NCBI RefSeq assembly: GCF_001485495.1
Contig: NZ_BCNF01000066.1
Location: forward strand, 1-53,196
Origin: Gordonia desulfuricans NBRC 100010
Lineage (GTDB): Bacteria; Actinomycetota; Actinomycetes; Mycobacteriales; Mycobacteriaceae
Reading direction: 5' to 3'
DNA: 53,196 nt
Below, one piece after another: positions 44,029 through 53,191 of this stretch. The stretch's first letter is position 1; each line of letters begins with the position of its first letter. A program made the position numbers and the translations under genes. Under the pieces are notes generated by a model. That model worked only from the letters and a program-made list of their open reading frames with translations. It was not told where the DNA came from and did not search any database.

Positions 44029-45422
44029 CAGCCCGCTCCGTTCGCCTCCGCCCGCCGGCGGTACCGGACCCGGCACGGCTGCGCGAGCTGGACGACCATC
44101 TTGGAGTGGTCGTTGTGATAGGAATCGGCGGGCTGGGCCATCTCGAACTCGTAGTTCTGGAACAGCACCGAGAAGATCGCCTTGAGCTGCATGATCGCGA
44201 ATTGTGCTCCGACGCAACGGTGCCGGCCGGCACCGAAGGGAATCCACGTCCACCGGTTGACCAGATCCTCCTGGCGCGGTTTGACGTACCGGTCCGGGTC
44301 GAAGGCGTCGGGGTTCGGGAAGTCCTCGGGCAGCCGGTTGGAGATCGCCGGCGACACCGCGATCGACTGTCCGGCCTTGACCTCGAAGTCCTCGATGTGG
44401 AAGTCGTTCTGCACCACTCGCATCAGGACGATCAGCGGCGGATGCAGTCGCAGCGCCTCCTTGAGTGCGTTCTCCAGCTTCGGGATCTGGCGCATCGCGG
44501 CAAAGCTGTACTCCACCCGCCCGGTGCCGGCGGCGGCGCCGTCGTCGGCCCCCTCGCCGCCACCGCCGCGATAGATGTCGTCGAGCTCGGCATACACCTG
44601 CTGCATGTAGTCGGGGTTGCGCAGCAGCTCGATCAGCGTCCAGGCGGCGGTGCCCGAGGTGGTGTGGTGCCCGGCGAACATCATCGAGATGAACATCCCG
44701 GTGATGGTGTTGGCGTCGAATCCGACCTGCACGAGCACGTCCATCAGGTCGCGATCGTCTTTGTTCTCGGTGGGGTTCGCGATCCGGTCGTTCATCACAC
44801 CCTGGATGAACTCGACGAGTTCGGCACGCGCGGAGTCGCGTTTGCGGAAGCTCTCGATGTCGGCGTTGTAGTCGACGTAGGCGATCGGGTCGGTGCCCTT
44901 CTCCAGGTCGTGGAACAGGTGCGCGATGTGTCCGTTGAGCTGTTCGCGGAAGCGTCGGCCGATCAGGCAGGCCGAGCTGGTGTAGAGGGTCAGCTCGGCG
45001 AAGAACTCGAGCAGGTCGATCTCACCCTCGTCACCCCAGCCGGCGATGATCCGTTCCACCTCGTTGGGGATGGTGATCGCGTGCTGCTTCATGTGCGGCC
45101 CCTTGAGCGCCGCGTTGTGGATCGCCTTGGAGCGTTCCTCGGGGCTGGTGTCGAAGACGACGCCCTCACCGAAGACCGGGGTCATGAACGGATAGGCGGC
45201 GGCCTGGTCGAGATCTTCTTCCGGGGCCCGGAAGAACTCTTCGTTGGCGGTGGCCCCGGACACCAGCACCACCTCGCGGTCGGCGAGCTGGAACTGTCCG
45301 ACGTCGCCGCACTCGGAACGGATGCGCCAGAACAGCGCGATCGGGTCGGTGGCGAGTTCATCGAGGTGGCCGTGTTCTCCCTCGCCGCCGGAGACGCGTT
45401 TGGGAGTGGTCAGTGTGGTCAT
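44028..45422 (-). CDS. cyp51: Sterol 14-alpha-demethylase (CYP51)
   Basis: 464 residues. The sequence tracks M. tuberculosis CYP51 along its whole length, from RVSGGEGEHGHL to SYHNDHSKMVVQLAQP. Key motifs: YPFMTPVFGEGVVFD (B' helix), MFAGHHTTSG (I helix), ExxR in EALR, and the heme loop FGAGRHRCVG with the Cys at about 403. Enzymes of this family remove the 14-alpha methyl from lanosterol or dihydrolanosterol, although mycobacteria do not make sterols; the real substrate in these bacteria is unknown. A Gly/Ala-rich insertion (about residues 291-304, GGGGEGADDGAAAGTG region) lies before the segment AMRQIPKLENALKE and is not in the M. tuberculosis protein as I recall it. Stop and start overlap the neighbours. 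Confidence 0.95.
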   Translation of the reverse strand: MTTLTTPKRVSGGEGEHGHLDELATDPIALFWRIRSECGDVGQFQLADREVVLVSGATANEEFFRAPEEDLDQAAAYPFMTPVFGEGVVFDTSPEERSKAIHNAALKGPHMKQHAITIPNEVERIIAGWGDEGEIDLLEFFAELTLYTSSACLIGRRFREQLNGHIAHLFHDLEKGTDPIAYVDYNADIESFRKRDSARAELVEFIQGVMNDRIANPTENKDDRDLMDVLVQVGFDANTITGMFISMMFAGHHTTSGTAAWTLIELLRNPDYMQQVYAELDDIYRGGGGEGADDGAAAGTGRVEYSFAAMRQIPKLENALKEALRLHPPLIVLMRVVQNDFHIEDFEVKAGQSIAVSPAISNRLPEDFPNPDAFDPDRYVKPRQEDLVNRWTWIPFGAGRHRCVGAQFAIMQLKAIFSVLFQNYEFEMAQPADSYHNDHSKMVVQLAQPCRVRYRRRAEANGAG

Positions 45423-46222
45423 CGGTCTTGTCCTTTCGCAGCGAGCTTGTTCTTGGGGACCGCACCCTCTGCCTCGACCTCCACCGAACGCATGTGTGCG
45501 CCGCGGGGCATGGTGACCATGGCGGCCACCGCTTGCGCGATGTGTTCGGGGGCAAGGAAATTGCCGTGGCGGGCCAGTCCGTGCTTGATCCAGTCGTTGA
45601 GCATGTTCTCGGTGACCTCGGGGTCGAGGTCCATCCCCATGCCGGTGAGGGTCTGTCCGGGTCGCACCACGCCGGCGCGCACCCCGGTGCCCTCGAGTTC
45701 GAGTTGGATGGTCGCGACCAGGCCGTCGATCCCCGACTTGGCGGCGACGTAGGCCGACGACCAGGGCCGCGGCCGGATCGCCACATCGGAGCCGATGAAG
45801 ACGAAATCGCCTCGGCCACGGTCGATCATGCCGCCGATCACCGCCCGATACACCCGGTAGGCGCCGTTGAGGTGGATGTTGATCTGGTCGGCGAAGGCCT
45901 CGGGGCTGGTCTGGTAGGACAGGCCGACGGCGAGGTCGCCGGCACCGGCGACGACGATCTCCAGGTCACCGACGGCCGCCTGCGCCTTGGCGACACAGTC
46001 GATCACCGAGGCCTCGTCGGTCACGTCCAGGGGAACCGCGACGGCCTCCCCGCCGTCGGCGACGATCTTCTCGGCGAGTGCCTGCAGCCGCTCCACCCGG
46101 CGTGCCGCCAGCGCCACCGGATACCCCTGTCCGGCAAGCCATTCGGCGGTGGCCGCACCGATTCCGGAGGAGGCGCCGGCGACCAGCACCGGACGACGGT
46201 CGGGATGTGGGACGAAACCCAT
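45419..46222 (-). CDS. Short-chain dehydrogenase/reductase (Rv0765c-like)
   Basis: 267 residues. NAD(P)-binding motif GASSGIGAA, the GAG of VVAGAGD, Ser in FIGSDVA and the YVAAK catalytic pair. It matches Rv0765c of M. tuberculosis in position between CYP123 and CYP51. Start ATG 46222, one base after the CYP123 stop. Its own stop overlaps the CYP51 start (ATGA). The probable substrate is a hydroxylated product of one of the flanking P450s. Confidence 0.9.
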   Translation of the reverse strand: MGFVPHPDRRPVLVAGASSGIGAATAEWLAGQGYPVALAARRVERLQALAEKIVADGGEAVAVPLDVTDEASVIDCVAKAQAAVGDLEIVVAGAGDLAVGLSYQTSPEAFADQINIHLNGAYRVYRAVIGGMIDRGRGDFVFIGSDVAIRPRPWSSAYVAAKSGIDGLVATIQLELEGTGVRAGVVRPGQTLTGMGMDLDPEVTENMLNDWIKHGLARHGNFLAPEHIAQAVAAMVTMPRGAHMRSVEVEAEGAVPKNKLAAKGQDR

Positions 46223-46223
46223 G

Positions 46224-47471
46224 TCAGTGTCCTCCGTTCCGGCGGGTGATCCGCACCGGCAGTTCGGCGAAGCCGCGCACGTTGACCGAGTGCACGCGCA
46301 CGGCGCGCTCGATGTCGATGTCGACGGCGCTGACGGTGCGCGCCACCTCGGCCAGACCGATGTTGGCCTCGAGGCGGGCGAGGTGGGCACCGAGACAGAA
46401 GTGGGTGCCCATCCCGAAGCTCATCAGGGCCTGCCCGCAGTTGCGGCCGATCCGGTAGTCATCGGGCTCGTCGAAGACGTCGGCGTCGCGGTTGGCCGAT
46501 CCCACCAGCAGCAGCACGCGCTGTCCGGCCGGGATCAGATGATCACCGTAGGTGACGTCGTTGGCCACCCGGCGCAGCACCATCTGCGTCGAATTGTCGT
46601 AGCGCAGAGTCTCTTCGGTCCATTCGGGCACGGCGTCGGGATCGGCGATCACCTTGGCGAGCTCATCCGGATTGCGCCAGCCCCAATAGAGCGCATTGGC
46701 CAGGAGTTTGGTGGTGGTCTCGTTGCCCGCCACCACCATCAGCACCATGAAGCCGACGATCTCGTCCTCGCTGAGACTGGTCTTGTCGCCGTTCTCGTCG
46801 TCGATCTCGGCGTCGATCAGCGCGGAGACGAGGTCTTCGCCGGGATTCTTGCGGCGGTCGGCGATCAGGGCGCTGTAGTACTTGTGCAGTTCGAGGTAGG
46901 CGTAGATCGCGGCCTCGGGGATGTCGAGCACCCCTTCTTCGCGGTGCAGCAACAGATCCGACTGCCGACGCAGGAATGCACGGTCGGCCTCGGGGACGCC
47001 CAGCAGTTCGGAGACCACATCCATCGGGAGCAGGCCGGCGAAGTCGGCGATGTAGTCGAACTCGCCCTTCTCCAGGCACGCATCCCAGTGCCGGCGGGTC
47101 AGCGTGGTGATCCGCTCGGACAGGTCGTTGACGCGGCGCGGGGTGAAGCCCTTGGAGACGAGCTTGCGGATCCGCATGTGCTTGGGGTCGTCCATCGCCA
47201 GGAACGACATGGACTTGTGCGCGTCGGGGCTGTACGACGACGGGTCCAACGAGACTCCCCACGCGTTGGACAGGTTCACCGAATCGCGAAAGGCGCTGCG
47301 TACGTCGGCATGCCGGGCGAGTGCCCAGAAGTCCATCGCGCCGTTGTAGTAGACCGGCGCCTCGCTCCGGAGTCGGGCATAGGTGGGATAGGGGTCCTCG
47401 TGGAAGTCATAGGCGTACGGATCGAACGGGATCCGTTGCTCCATGCCTGCCTGGGTGACGGTGTCGGTCAT
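46224..47471 (-). CDS. cyp123: Cytochrome P450, CYP123-like
   Basis: 415 residues. I helix VVAGNETTT, ExxR in EETLRY, and heme loop SFGMGTHFCLGAHLARLE, with Cys at about 359. It is a soluble P450 of the type that needs ferredoxin and reductase. Order TetR-CYP123-SDR-CYP51-ferredoxin agrees with Rv0767c-Rv0763c, so it is named CYP123 by synteny and by general similarity; confidence in the subfamily is moderate. Starts at ATG 47471, 17 bp after the TetR stop. Substrate unknown. Confidence 0.9.
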   Translation of the reverse strand: MTDTVTQAGMEQRIPFDPYAYDFHEDPYPTYARLRSEAPVYYNGAMDFWALARHADVRSAFRDSVNLSNAWGVSLDPSSYSPDAHKSMSFLAMDDPKHMRIRKLVSKGFTPRRVNDLSERITTLTRRHWDACLEKGEFDYIADFAGLLPMDVVSELLGVPEADRAFLRRQSDLLLHREEGVLDIPEAAIYAYLELHKYYSALIADRRKNPGEDLVSALIDAEIDDENGDKTSLSEDEIVGFMVLMVVAGNETTTKLLANALYWGWRNPDELAKVIADPDAVPEWTEETLRYDNSTQMVLRRVANDVTYGDHLIPAGQRVLLLVGSANRDADVFDEPDDYRIGRNCGQALMSFGMGTHFCLGAHLARLEANIGLAEVARTVSAVDIDIERAVRVHSVNVRGFAELPVRITRRNGGH

Positions 47472-47488
47472 CGGAATCGCTCCATGAT

Positions 47489-48076
47489 CTAGGACTGGTT
47501 CTCCATGAGTAGGTGGGCTGCGGCGACGAGTCGCTCGGAGGTCTGTTCGTAGCTGAGGTGCCCCATGCCGGCGTGCACGAGCGCTCCGGCATAGAGCATT
47601 TCGAGGGCTTCGACGACGGGCCCGGGGTTCTCCGGGTCCACCTCGAGGGCCTCGGCGAGGCGGCGGCGGATGAACCCGCCGATCCGCAGGCGCAGGTGTT
47701 CGACGTCGGGGTCGGTGCCCAGCAGTGCGACGGTCACCGCACCGCCGAGCTGCCCCTGGCCGGCAACCACCATCGACACGTCACGCAGTACCTGCGCGAC
47801 GCGTTCGCTCGGCGGCAGCGCCGTGTCCGGATCGGCGACCCCGTCGGCCAGCCGCCGCCAGAACACCTCGGCCACGAGGTGACTCTTCGACGAGAAGTAG
47901 GTGTAGGCAGTCGCCGGTGCCACCCCCGCGAGCTTGGCGACCGCACGCACGGTGAGGCCGTCGAAGCCCTCCTCGTTGAGCACTTCGACGGCGGCGTCGG
48001 TGAGGCGGGCGACGGTTTCCGCCTGCTGTGCCGAGAGGCGTCGTCGGGTCGATTCCTGCGATACGGGGCTGGACAT
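47489..48076 (-). CDS. TetR-family regulator (Rv0767c-like)
   Basis: 195 residues. TetR-type HTH: LTVRAVAKLAGVAPATAYTYFSSKSHLV. It is the first gene of the cyp123-cyp51 operon and is divergent from the aldehyde dehydrogenase; the shared 64-bp region with overlapping palindromes GTTCGAAC (48096-48103) and ACTCGAGT (48102-48109) is a plausible operator. It likely controls both directions. Confidence 0.9.
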   Translation of the reverse strand: MSSPVSQESTRRRLSAQQAETVARLTDAAVEVLNEEGFDGLTVRAVAKLAGVAPATAYTYFSSKSHLVAEVFWRRLADGVADPDTALPPSERVAQVLRDVSMVVAGQGQLGGAVTVALLGTDPDVEHLRLRIGGFIRRRLAEALEVDPENPGPVVEALEMLYAGALVHAGMGHLSYEQTSERLVAAAHLLMENQS

Positions 48077-48095
48077 GTGACCGACGCTACACTAG

Positions 48096-48109
48096 GTTCG
48101 AACTCGAGT
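48096..48109. promoter_or_regulatory. Candidate operator in the TetR/aldehyde dehydrogenase intergenic region
   Basis: Two overlapping 8-bp perfect palindromes, GTTCGAAC and ACTCGAGT, between the divergent genes, suitable as a site for the adjacent TetR. GTCCAG is also directly repeated just downstream (48108-48113 and 48120-48125). Not a KstR site: the GTT/AAC order is reversed. Confidence 0.45.
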
Positions 48110-48140
48110 CCAGACACCTGTCCAGATGGAGTTCCAGTTC

Positions 48141-49607
48141 ATGTCTCTCCGACCCGAATCCGCATCGGATCTACTCATCGACGGAAAGCTGGTCCCCGGC
48201 AGCGGGGGCGCCTTCGCCATCGTCGATCCAGCCACCGAGGAGACGATCGGCCATGCCGCCGACGCCACCTCCGACGACATGGACGCCGCGATCGCCGCGG
48301 CCCGCCGTGCCTTCGACACCACCGACTGGTCGCGTGACCACGCCCTGCGTGCACGCTGCCTGCGCCAGTTGCGCGACGCCCTGCTCGCCCACGCCGACGA
48401 GCTGCGCGACCTCACCGTCGCCGAGGTAGGCTGCCCGGTGTTCCTCACCCACGGACCCCAGCTCGAGGGGCCGATCACCGACCTCGGCTACTTCGCCGAT
48501 CTCGCCGACAACTACGCGTGGACAACCGATCTCGGCGAGGCCAAGCCGATGGGCCTGAAGAACCGGCGCGAGCTGCGCGCCGAGGCGGTCGGCGTCGTCG
48601 GCGCCATCACACCGTGGAACTTCCCCCACCAGATCAATTTCGCCAAGATCGGACCGGCGCTGGCCGCCGGTTGCACCGTGGTCCTCAAACCCGCCCCCGA
48701 CACCCCGTGGTGTGCCGCGCTGGTCGGCAAGGTGATCGCCGAGGAGACCGACTTCCCGCTCGGCGTGATCAACATCGTCACCTCCAGCGACCACGCCCTC
48801 GGCGCCCAGCTCGGTTCCGATCCGCGCGTCGACATCGTCTCGTTCACCGGGTCCACCGCGACCGGCAAGAAGGTGATGGCCGGCGCCGCCGAGTCGCTGA
48901 AGAAGGTGTTCCTCGAACTGGGCGGAAAGTCGGCATTCATCGTCCTCGACGACGCCGACCTCGCCGCCGCCTGCTCGATGGCCGCCTTCGCCGTGGTCAC
49001 CCATGCCGGGCAGGGCTGTGCGATCACCACCCGCCTGCTCGTCCCGCGCAGCAAGCTCGACGAGGCCACCGCGATCACCCGCGACAGCCTGGCCGGTCTG
49101 GTCGCCGGTGACCCGACCGATCCGGGCACCATCTGCGGGCCGCTGATCTCCGCCCGCCAGCGCGAACGCGTCGAGTCCTACATCGCCCTCGCCCGCGAGG
49201 AGGGCGGCACCATCGAGATCGGCGGCGGTCGTCCGGCCGGCAAGGAGAAGGGCTTCTTCGTCGAGCCCACCCTGATCTCCGGCCTCGACAACTCCGCCCG
49301 CGTCGCCCAGGAGGAGATCTTCGGTCCGGTGCTGGTGATCCTGCCGTTCGACGATGACGACGACGCCATCCGGATCGCCAACGACTCCCCCTACGGCCTG
49401 TCCGGTGCCGTCTGGGGTACCGACGAGGACCGGATCGACCACGTGGTCAACGGTGTTCGCACCGGGACCATGGCCGTCAACGGCGGTATCTGGTATTCCG
49501 CCGACGTCCCGTTCGGCGGCTACAAGGCCTCCGGCATCGGCCGCGAGATGGGCGTCGCCGGCTTCGAGGAGTACCTCGAGATCAAGGCCGTCGCCCGCCC
49601 AGCCTGA
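48141..49607 (+). CDS. Aldehyde dehydrogenase (Rv0768/aldA-like)
   Basis: 488 residues, ALDH superfamily. TPWNFPHQINFAKIGPALAAG, FTGSTATGKK, catalytic Glu in FLELGGKS (about 259), nucleophile Cys in HAGQGCAITTR (about 293), and PFGGYKASGIGREMG near the end. It corresponds to aldA (Rv0768) in the M. tuberculosis locus. The ATG at 48141 is preferred because GGAG lies nine bases upstream; ATG 48126 in frame is possible. It would oxidise an aldehyde produced by the P450 pathway. Confidence 0.92.
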   Translation: MSLRPESASDLLIDGKLVPGSGGAFAIVDPATEETIGHAADATSDDMDAAIAAARRAFDTTDWSRDHALRARCLRQLRDALLAHADELRDLTVAEVGCPVFLTHGPQLEGPITDLGYFADLADNYAWTTDLGEAKPMGLKNRRELRAEAVGVVGAITPWNFPHQINFAKIGPALAAGCTVVLKPAPDTPWCAALVGKVIAEETDFPLGVINIVTSSDHALGAQLGSDPRVDIVSFTGSTATGKKVMAGAAESLKKVFLELGGKSAFIVLDDADLAAACSMAAFAVVTHAGQGCAITTRLLVPRSKLDEATAITRDSLAGLVAGDPTDPGTICGPLISARQRERVESYIALAREEGGTIEIGGGRPAGKEKGFFVEPTLISGLDNSARVAQEEIFGPVLVILPFDDDDDAIRIANDSPYGLSGAVWGTDEDRIDHVVNGVRTGTMAVNGGIWYSADVPFGGYKASGIGREMGVAGFEEYLEIKAVARPA

Positions 49608-49668
49608 CCGGCACCCGTTCCCGATCCACCCACGCACAACCCACCCAGCCACCATTGAGGAGAACCCC

Positions 49669-50406
49669 ATGAGCACAGGACGTTTCGACGGCAGGACCAT
49701 CATCGTCACCGGCGCCGCCGGCGGCATCGGCGAGGGCTACGCCCGCGGACTCGCCGAAGAGGGCGCCAACGTCGTCGTCGCCGATCTCAACGACGAGGCC
49801 GGCGAGAAGGTCGCCGCCGACATCGGTGGCCTGTACGTGCACGCCGACGTCGCCGATCCCGACTCCGCACAGAATCTCGCCGCCGCCACCGTCGAGCGCT
49901 ACGGCACCATCCACGGTCTGGTGAACAATGCGGCGATCTACGGTGGCATGAAGCTCGACTTCCTGATCACCGTGCCGTGGGACTACTACAAGAAGTTCAT
50001 GAGCGTCAACCTCGACGGCGCGCTCAACGTGACCCGCGCGGTGTACCCGCACATGACCCACGGCGGCGCGATCGTCAACCAGTCCTCCACCGCCGCCTAC
50101 GTCTACAGCGGTTTCTACGGACTCGCCAAGGCCGGTATCAACAACCTGACCTTCCAGCTGGCGAACGAGCTGGGCGGCAACAACATCCGGGTCAACGCCA
50201 TCGCCCCCGGCCCCACCGACACCGAGGCCACCCGCACCACCACCCCCAAGGAGATGGTCGCCGAGATGGTCAAGGCCTTGCCGCTCAAGCGGTTCGGCAC
50301 CGCCGAGGATCATGTCGGCATGTGCAAGTTCCTGCTGTCGGACGAGGCGAGCTGGATCACCGGCCAGATCTTCAACGTCGACGGCGGGCAGGTGTACCGG
50401 CCGTGA
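49669..50406 (+). CDS. Short-chain dehydrogenase/reductase (Rv0769-like)
   Basis: 245 residues. TGAAGGIGEG, VNNAAI, catalytic Ser in QSSTAAY, and YGLAK, followed by RVNAIAPGPTDTEA and a typical ending ITGQIFNVDGGQVYRP. It follows the aldehyde dehydrogenase after 61 bp, with GAGGAG before ATG 49669. Its stop overlaps the next start (GTGA). Confidence 0.92.
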   Translation: MSTGRFDGRTIIVTGAAGGIGEGYARGLAEEGANVVVADLNDEAGEKVAADIGGLYVHADVADPDSAQNLAAATVERYGTIHGLVNNAAIYGGMKLDFLITVPWDYYKKFMSVNLDGALNVTRAVYPHMTHGGAIVNQSSTAAYVYSGFYGLAKAGINNLTFQLANELGGNNIRVNAIAPGPTDTEATRTTTPKEMVAEMVKALPLKRFGTAEDHVGMCKFLLSDEASWITGQIFNVDGGQVYRP

Positions 50407-51281
50407 GCGCCCCCACCCTCCGTCTCGGGTATGTCGGCCTGGGCAACATCGGCGGTCCGATGGCCGGCAGCCTCGCCACATGGCATGGCGGCCTGAGTGT
50501 CTTCGACCTGTCCGACGACGCGATCGCCAAGGTCGTCGAGAAGGGGGCGACGCGGGCCGGCTCGCTCGCCGAGCTCGCGGCCTCCGCAGACATCATCGGG
50601 ATCTGCGTGCTCAACGACGAGCAGGTGCGCACCGTCGTGGCCGGTGACGGCGGCCTGTTGTCGGCGGCACGGGAGGGCACCATCATCACGGTGCACTCCA
50701 CCATCTCTCCGGAGACCGCCGTCGAGCTGGCCGAAACCTGTGCGGCCCAAGGTGTCACCCTGCTCGATGCGCCCATTTCCGGTGGTGCGGGCGGGGCCGC
50801 CGAGGGCCGACTGGCGGTCATGGTCGGCGGACCGCGCGAGGCCTACGAGCGGATCAAGGAGCCGTTCGCGCTCACCTCGGACATGCTGGTGCACGCCGGT
50901 GACGAGGTGGGTGCGGGCACCCGGATGAAGCTGGCCCGCAATCTGCTGCACTTCGTCTCGTTCACCGCCACCGCCGAGGCCGCACGGCTGGCCGAGGCCG
51001 CCGGGATCGACATCACCAAACTGGGCAAGGTGGTGCGCCACACCGACGCGATCACCGGAGGAGCTGGGTCGATCATGCTCCGCGACACCACCGCCCCGAT
51101 CGCCGAGGACGACTTCTGGTACGGCATCTTCACACCGGTGCGCACGCTCGGCGAGAAGGACCTGACCCTGGCCCTCGAACTCGGCGCGCACCTCGGCGTC
51201 GACCTGCCGCTCGCCGAACTGGCCCGTCGCGATCTCGCCGCCGCACTCGGCGTCCCCCACACCGAAGGAGAAGACCAGTGA
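50403..51281 (+). CDS. 3-Hydroxyisobutyrate dehydrogenase-like (beta-hydroxyacid dehydrogenase)
   Basis: 292 residues. NAD(P) motif GYVGLGNIGGPMAG, substrate-binding DAPISGGAGGA, and the catalytic Lys segment RMKLARNLL. Corresponds to Rv0770 in position. GTG 50403 overlaps the previous stop (GTGA), and the stop overlaps the next start (GTGA), so four genes in a row are coupled. The substrate is a beta-hydroxyacid of unknown identity. Confidence 0.9.
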   Translation: MSAPTLRLGYVGLGNIGGPMAGSLATWHGGLSVFDLSDDAIAKVVEKGATRAGSLAELAASADIIGICVLNDEQVRTVVAGDGGLLSAAREGTIITVHSTISPETAVELAETCAAQGVTLLDAPISGGAGGAAEGRLAVMVGGPREAYERIKEPFALTSDMLVHAGDEVGAGTRMKLARNLLHFVSFTATAEAARLAEAAGIDITKLGKVVRHTDAITGGAGSIMLRDTTAPIAEDDFWYGIFTPVRTLGEKDLTLALELGAHLGVDLPLAELARRDLAAALGVPHTEGEDQ

Positions 51282-51715
51282 GCACCGACGCATCGGGTAC
51301 CGAGCCCACCGAACCCACCGCCCAGCGCCGCAAGGGCCTGGCCAAGATGGCCGAGGTCTACGGCTGGGAGATGGCCGACGGCCCGGGTGACTATTTCGCG
51401 CACACCGCCGACCAGGTCTTCGGCGAGGTGTGGAGTCGCGAGGGCCTGTCCATCCGGGATCGGCGACTGATCCTGCTCGGCGCGCTCGCACAGGCCGGGC
51501 AGATCGACGTCGCCGAGATCCAGGCGGGATCCGCCCTGGGCAACGGTGAACTCACCCCCGAGCAGCTCGAGGAGATCAGCCTGTTCCTCTGCTATTACGT
51601 GGGCTGGCCGCTGGGCACCAAGATGCACTTCATGTTCGGCAATGTCATCGCCAAACACCGCAAGGAGCAGGCGAAGAAGGCCGCGCAGAGCGACGGGGCA
51701 CAGCAGTCGTCGTGA
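51278..51715 (+). CDS. Carboxymuconolactone decarboxylase-like protein (Rv0771-like)
   Basis: 145 residues of the alkylhydroperoxidase D/carboxymuconolactone decarboxylase fold. Visible segments: FGEVWSREGLSIRDRRLILLGALA and ELTPEQLEEISLFLCYYVGWPLG. The active-site Cys-x2-Cys of AhpD proteins is absent, which favours the CMD branch. Matches Rv0771 in location. Start GTG with GAAGGAG upstream. Confidence 0.88.
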   Translation: MSTDASGTEPTEPTAQRRKGLAKMAEVYGWEMADGPGDYFAHTADQVFGEVWSREGLSIRDRRLILLGALAQAGQIDVAEIQAGSALGNGELTPEQLEEISLFLCYYVGWPLGTKMHFMFGNVIAKHRKEQAKKAAQSDGAQQSS

Positions 51716-53103
51716 CCTACACTCGGGACATGAGCGCAGTCGTCACCTTCACCGTCCTGCACGGCGGGAAGGGACACAACATCCTCGGAGCCGCGAAGAC
51801 CCCCGATCTTGCCGATGCGGGCTATTCCGAAACCGAGTACGCCGCAGGCGGTACCGCCCGACGATTCCTCGCCGATGCCCACGGCGGGCTCGTCGAGGCG
51901 GGTACCGCCCCGTACACGACTCGCATCCTGGTCCGCAGACCCGAGCGGGCCGATGACTTCAACGGATTCGTCGTCGTCGAGTGGTTCAACGTGTCCTCCG
52001 GGACCGATGCAGCACCCGAATACTCCTATCTGGCAGACGAACTCGTCCGCTCGGGCTATGCCTGGGTGGGGGTGTCGGCGCAGTTCACCGGGATCGAGGG
52101 TGGTGCCGGTTCGGTGGGTATGGGTGATGCGCTCGGCGGTCCGCGGGGTCTGGCCGCGAAGGAACCGGAACGATACGGCACACTGCATCATCCTGGTGAT
52201 GCGTTCTGCTGGGACATCTTCGGGCAGATCGGGGCGGCGCTCGCCGGCAACGACTTCCCCGCCCATCCGCTCGCCGGATTGTCGATCCGGCACCTGATCG
52301 CTGTCGGCGAATCGCAGTCGGCGATGGCGTTGACCACCTACACCAATCTCTTCGTCGACCATCATCAGGTCTTCGACGGGGTGCTCATCCACAGCCGGTC
52401 GATGGGCACCCTACCGCTGGGGCCGGTGGGTGGTCCAGCCGACATCACCGATGCCTACCGCGGGGAGCCGGTGCCGATCTCCCCCACCATCACCGTCCCG
52501 GTGTTCGTGGTGCAGACCGAGACCGATGTGCTCACCAACTTCCAGTATGTCCTTGCACGCCAGGACGATTCGGATCGTCTCCGGGTGTGGGAGATCGCCG
52601 GAACCGCGCACGCCGACCTGCATCAGATCGGCGAGTACGAGTCGATGCTCGGCTGCCCGACACCGGTCAACCGCGGTCAGCAGCGGTTCGTGCTGCGGGC
52701 CGCGCTACGGCACCTACGCGACTGGGTGGTCGGGACCGCCGAACCCCCGGTCGCCCCACCGCTGTTGGTCACCGATGCCTATGGCCATCCGCGGTTCGAG
52801 GTCGACGCGGTCGGCAATGTCCTCGACGGGGTGCGCACACCGTGCGTCGACGTCCCGACCCAGGTCCTCAGTGGTGTGGTGGATGCCGATGTGCCCCGGA
52901 TCTGCGTCCTGTTCGGCAGCACCAGTCCCCTGCCGCCGTCGATCCTCGTCGACCTCTACGCCGACGAGCGGGAATACCTGGCGAGTTACACGAGCGCCGC
53001 CGACACCGCCATCACCGCAGGCTTCATCCTCCCCGAGGACCGGGACGCGCTGATCGCCGACGCCCGCACCGACCTCGTCGCCGGAGCCGCCGCCTTCCGG
53101 TAG
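51712..53103 (+). CDS. Alpha/beta-hydrolase domain protein, Abhydrolase_10-like
   Basis: 463 residues. The nucleophile elbow is VGESQSAMAL, consistent with a Ser hydrolase, and the downstream His is probably in IAGTAHADLH. Segments VVEWFNVSSG and FVVQTETDVLT fit the large alpha/beta-hydrolase family found next to steroid and lipid degradation genes. No signal peptide. GTG 51712 overlaps the previous stop (GTGA); ATG 51730 is an alternative. It would be the last gene of the plus-strand operon; it is not part of the M. tuberculosis Rv0768-Rv0771 set as I remember it. Confidence 0.82.
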   Translation: MTYTRDMSAVVTFTVLHGGKGHNILGAAKTPDLADAGYSETEYAAGGTARRFLADAHGGLVEAGTAPYTTRILVRRPERADDFNGFVVVEWFNVSSGTDAAPEYSYLADELVRSGYAWVGVSAQFTGIEGGAGSVGMGDALGGPRGLAAKEPERYGTLHHPGDAFCWDIFGQIGAALAGNDFPAHPLAGLSIRHLIAVGESQSAMALTTYTNLFVDHHQVFDGVLIHSRSMGTLPLGPVGGPADITDAYRGEPVPISPTITVPVFVVQTETDVLTNFQYVLARQDDSDRLRVWEIAGTAHADLHQIGEYESMLGCPTPVNRGQQRFVLRAALRHLRDWVVGTAEPPVAPPLLVTDAYGHPRFEVDAVGNVLDGVRTPCVDVPTQVLSGVVDADVPRICVLFGSTSPLPPSILVDLYADEREYLASYTSAADTAITAGFILPEDRDALIADARTDLVAGAAAFR

Positions 53104-53112
53104 CCCGGGCCC

Positions 53113-53191
53113 GGTGGTGACCTCCGTGTCGAAACCTCAGACAGCCGAAGCCGCCAACGCGACCACCACGGAGGTCGAGGTGGTCACCACC
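53113..53191. repeat. Inverted repeat near the right edge
   Basis: GGTGGTGACCTCCGTG (53113-53128) is matched in reverse complement by two nearby pieces, CACGGAGGTC (53167-53176) and GGTCACCACC (53182-53191). Together they form an imperfect hairpin of about 80 bp, 9 bp after the last stop. It could be a terminator or another copy of a REP-like palindrome. Confidence 0.55.

Noticed and set aside
48096..48109. KstR box between the TetR and aldehyde dehydrogenase genes
   Set aside because: The site reads GTTCGAAC, with GTT and AAC in the wrong order; KstR sites have AAC-n2-GTT.
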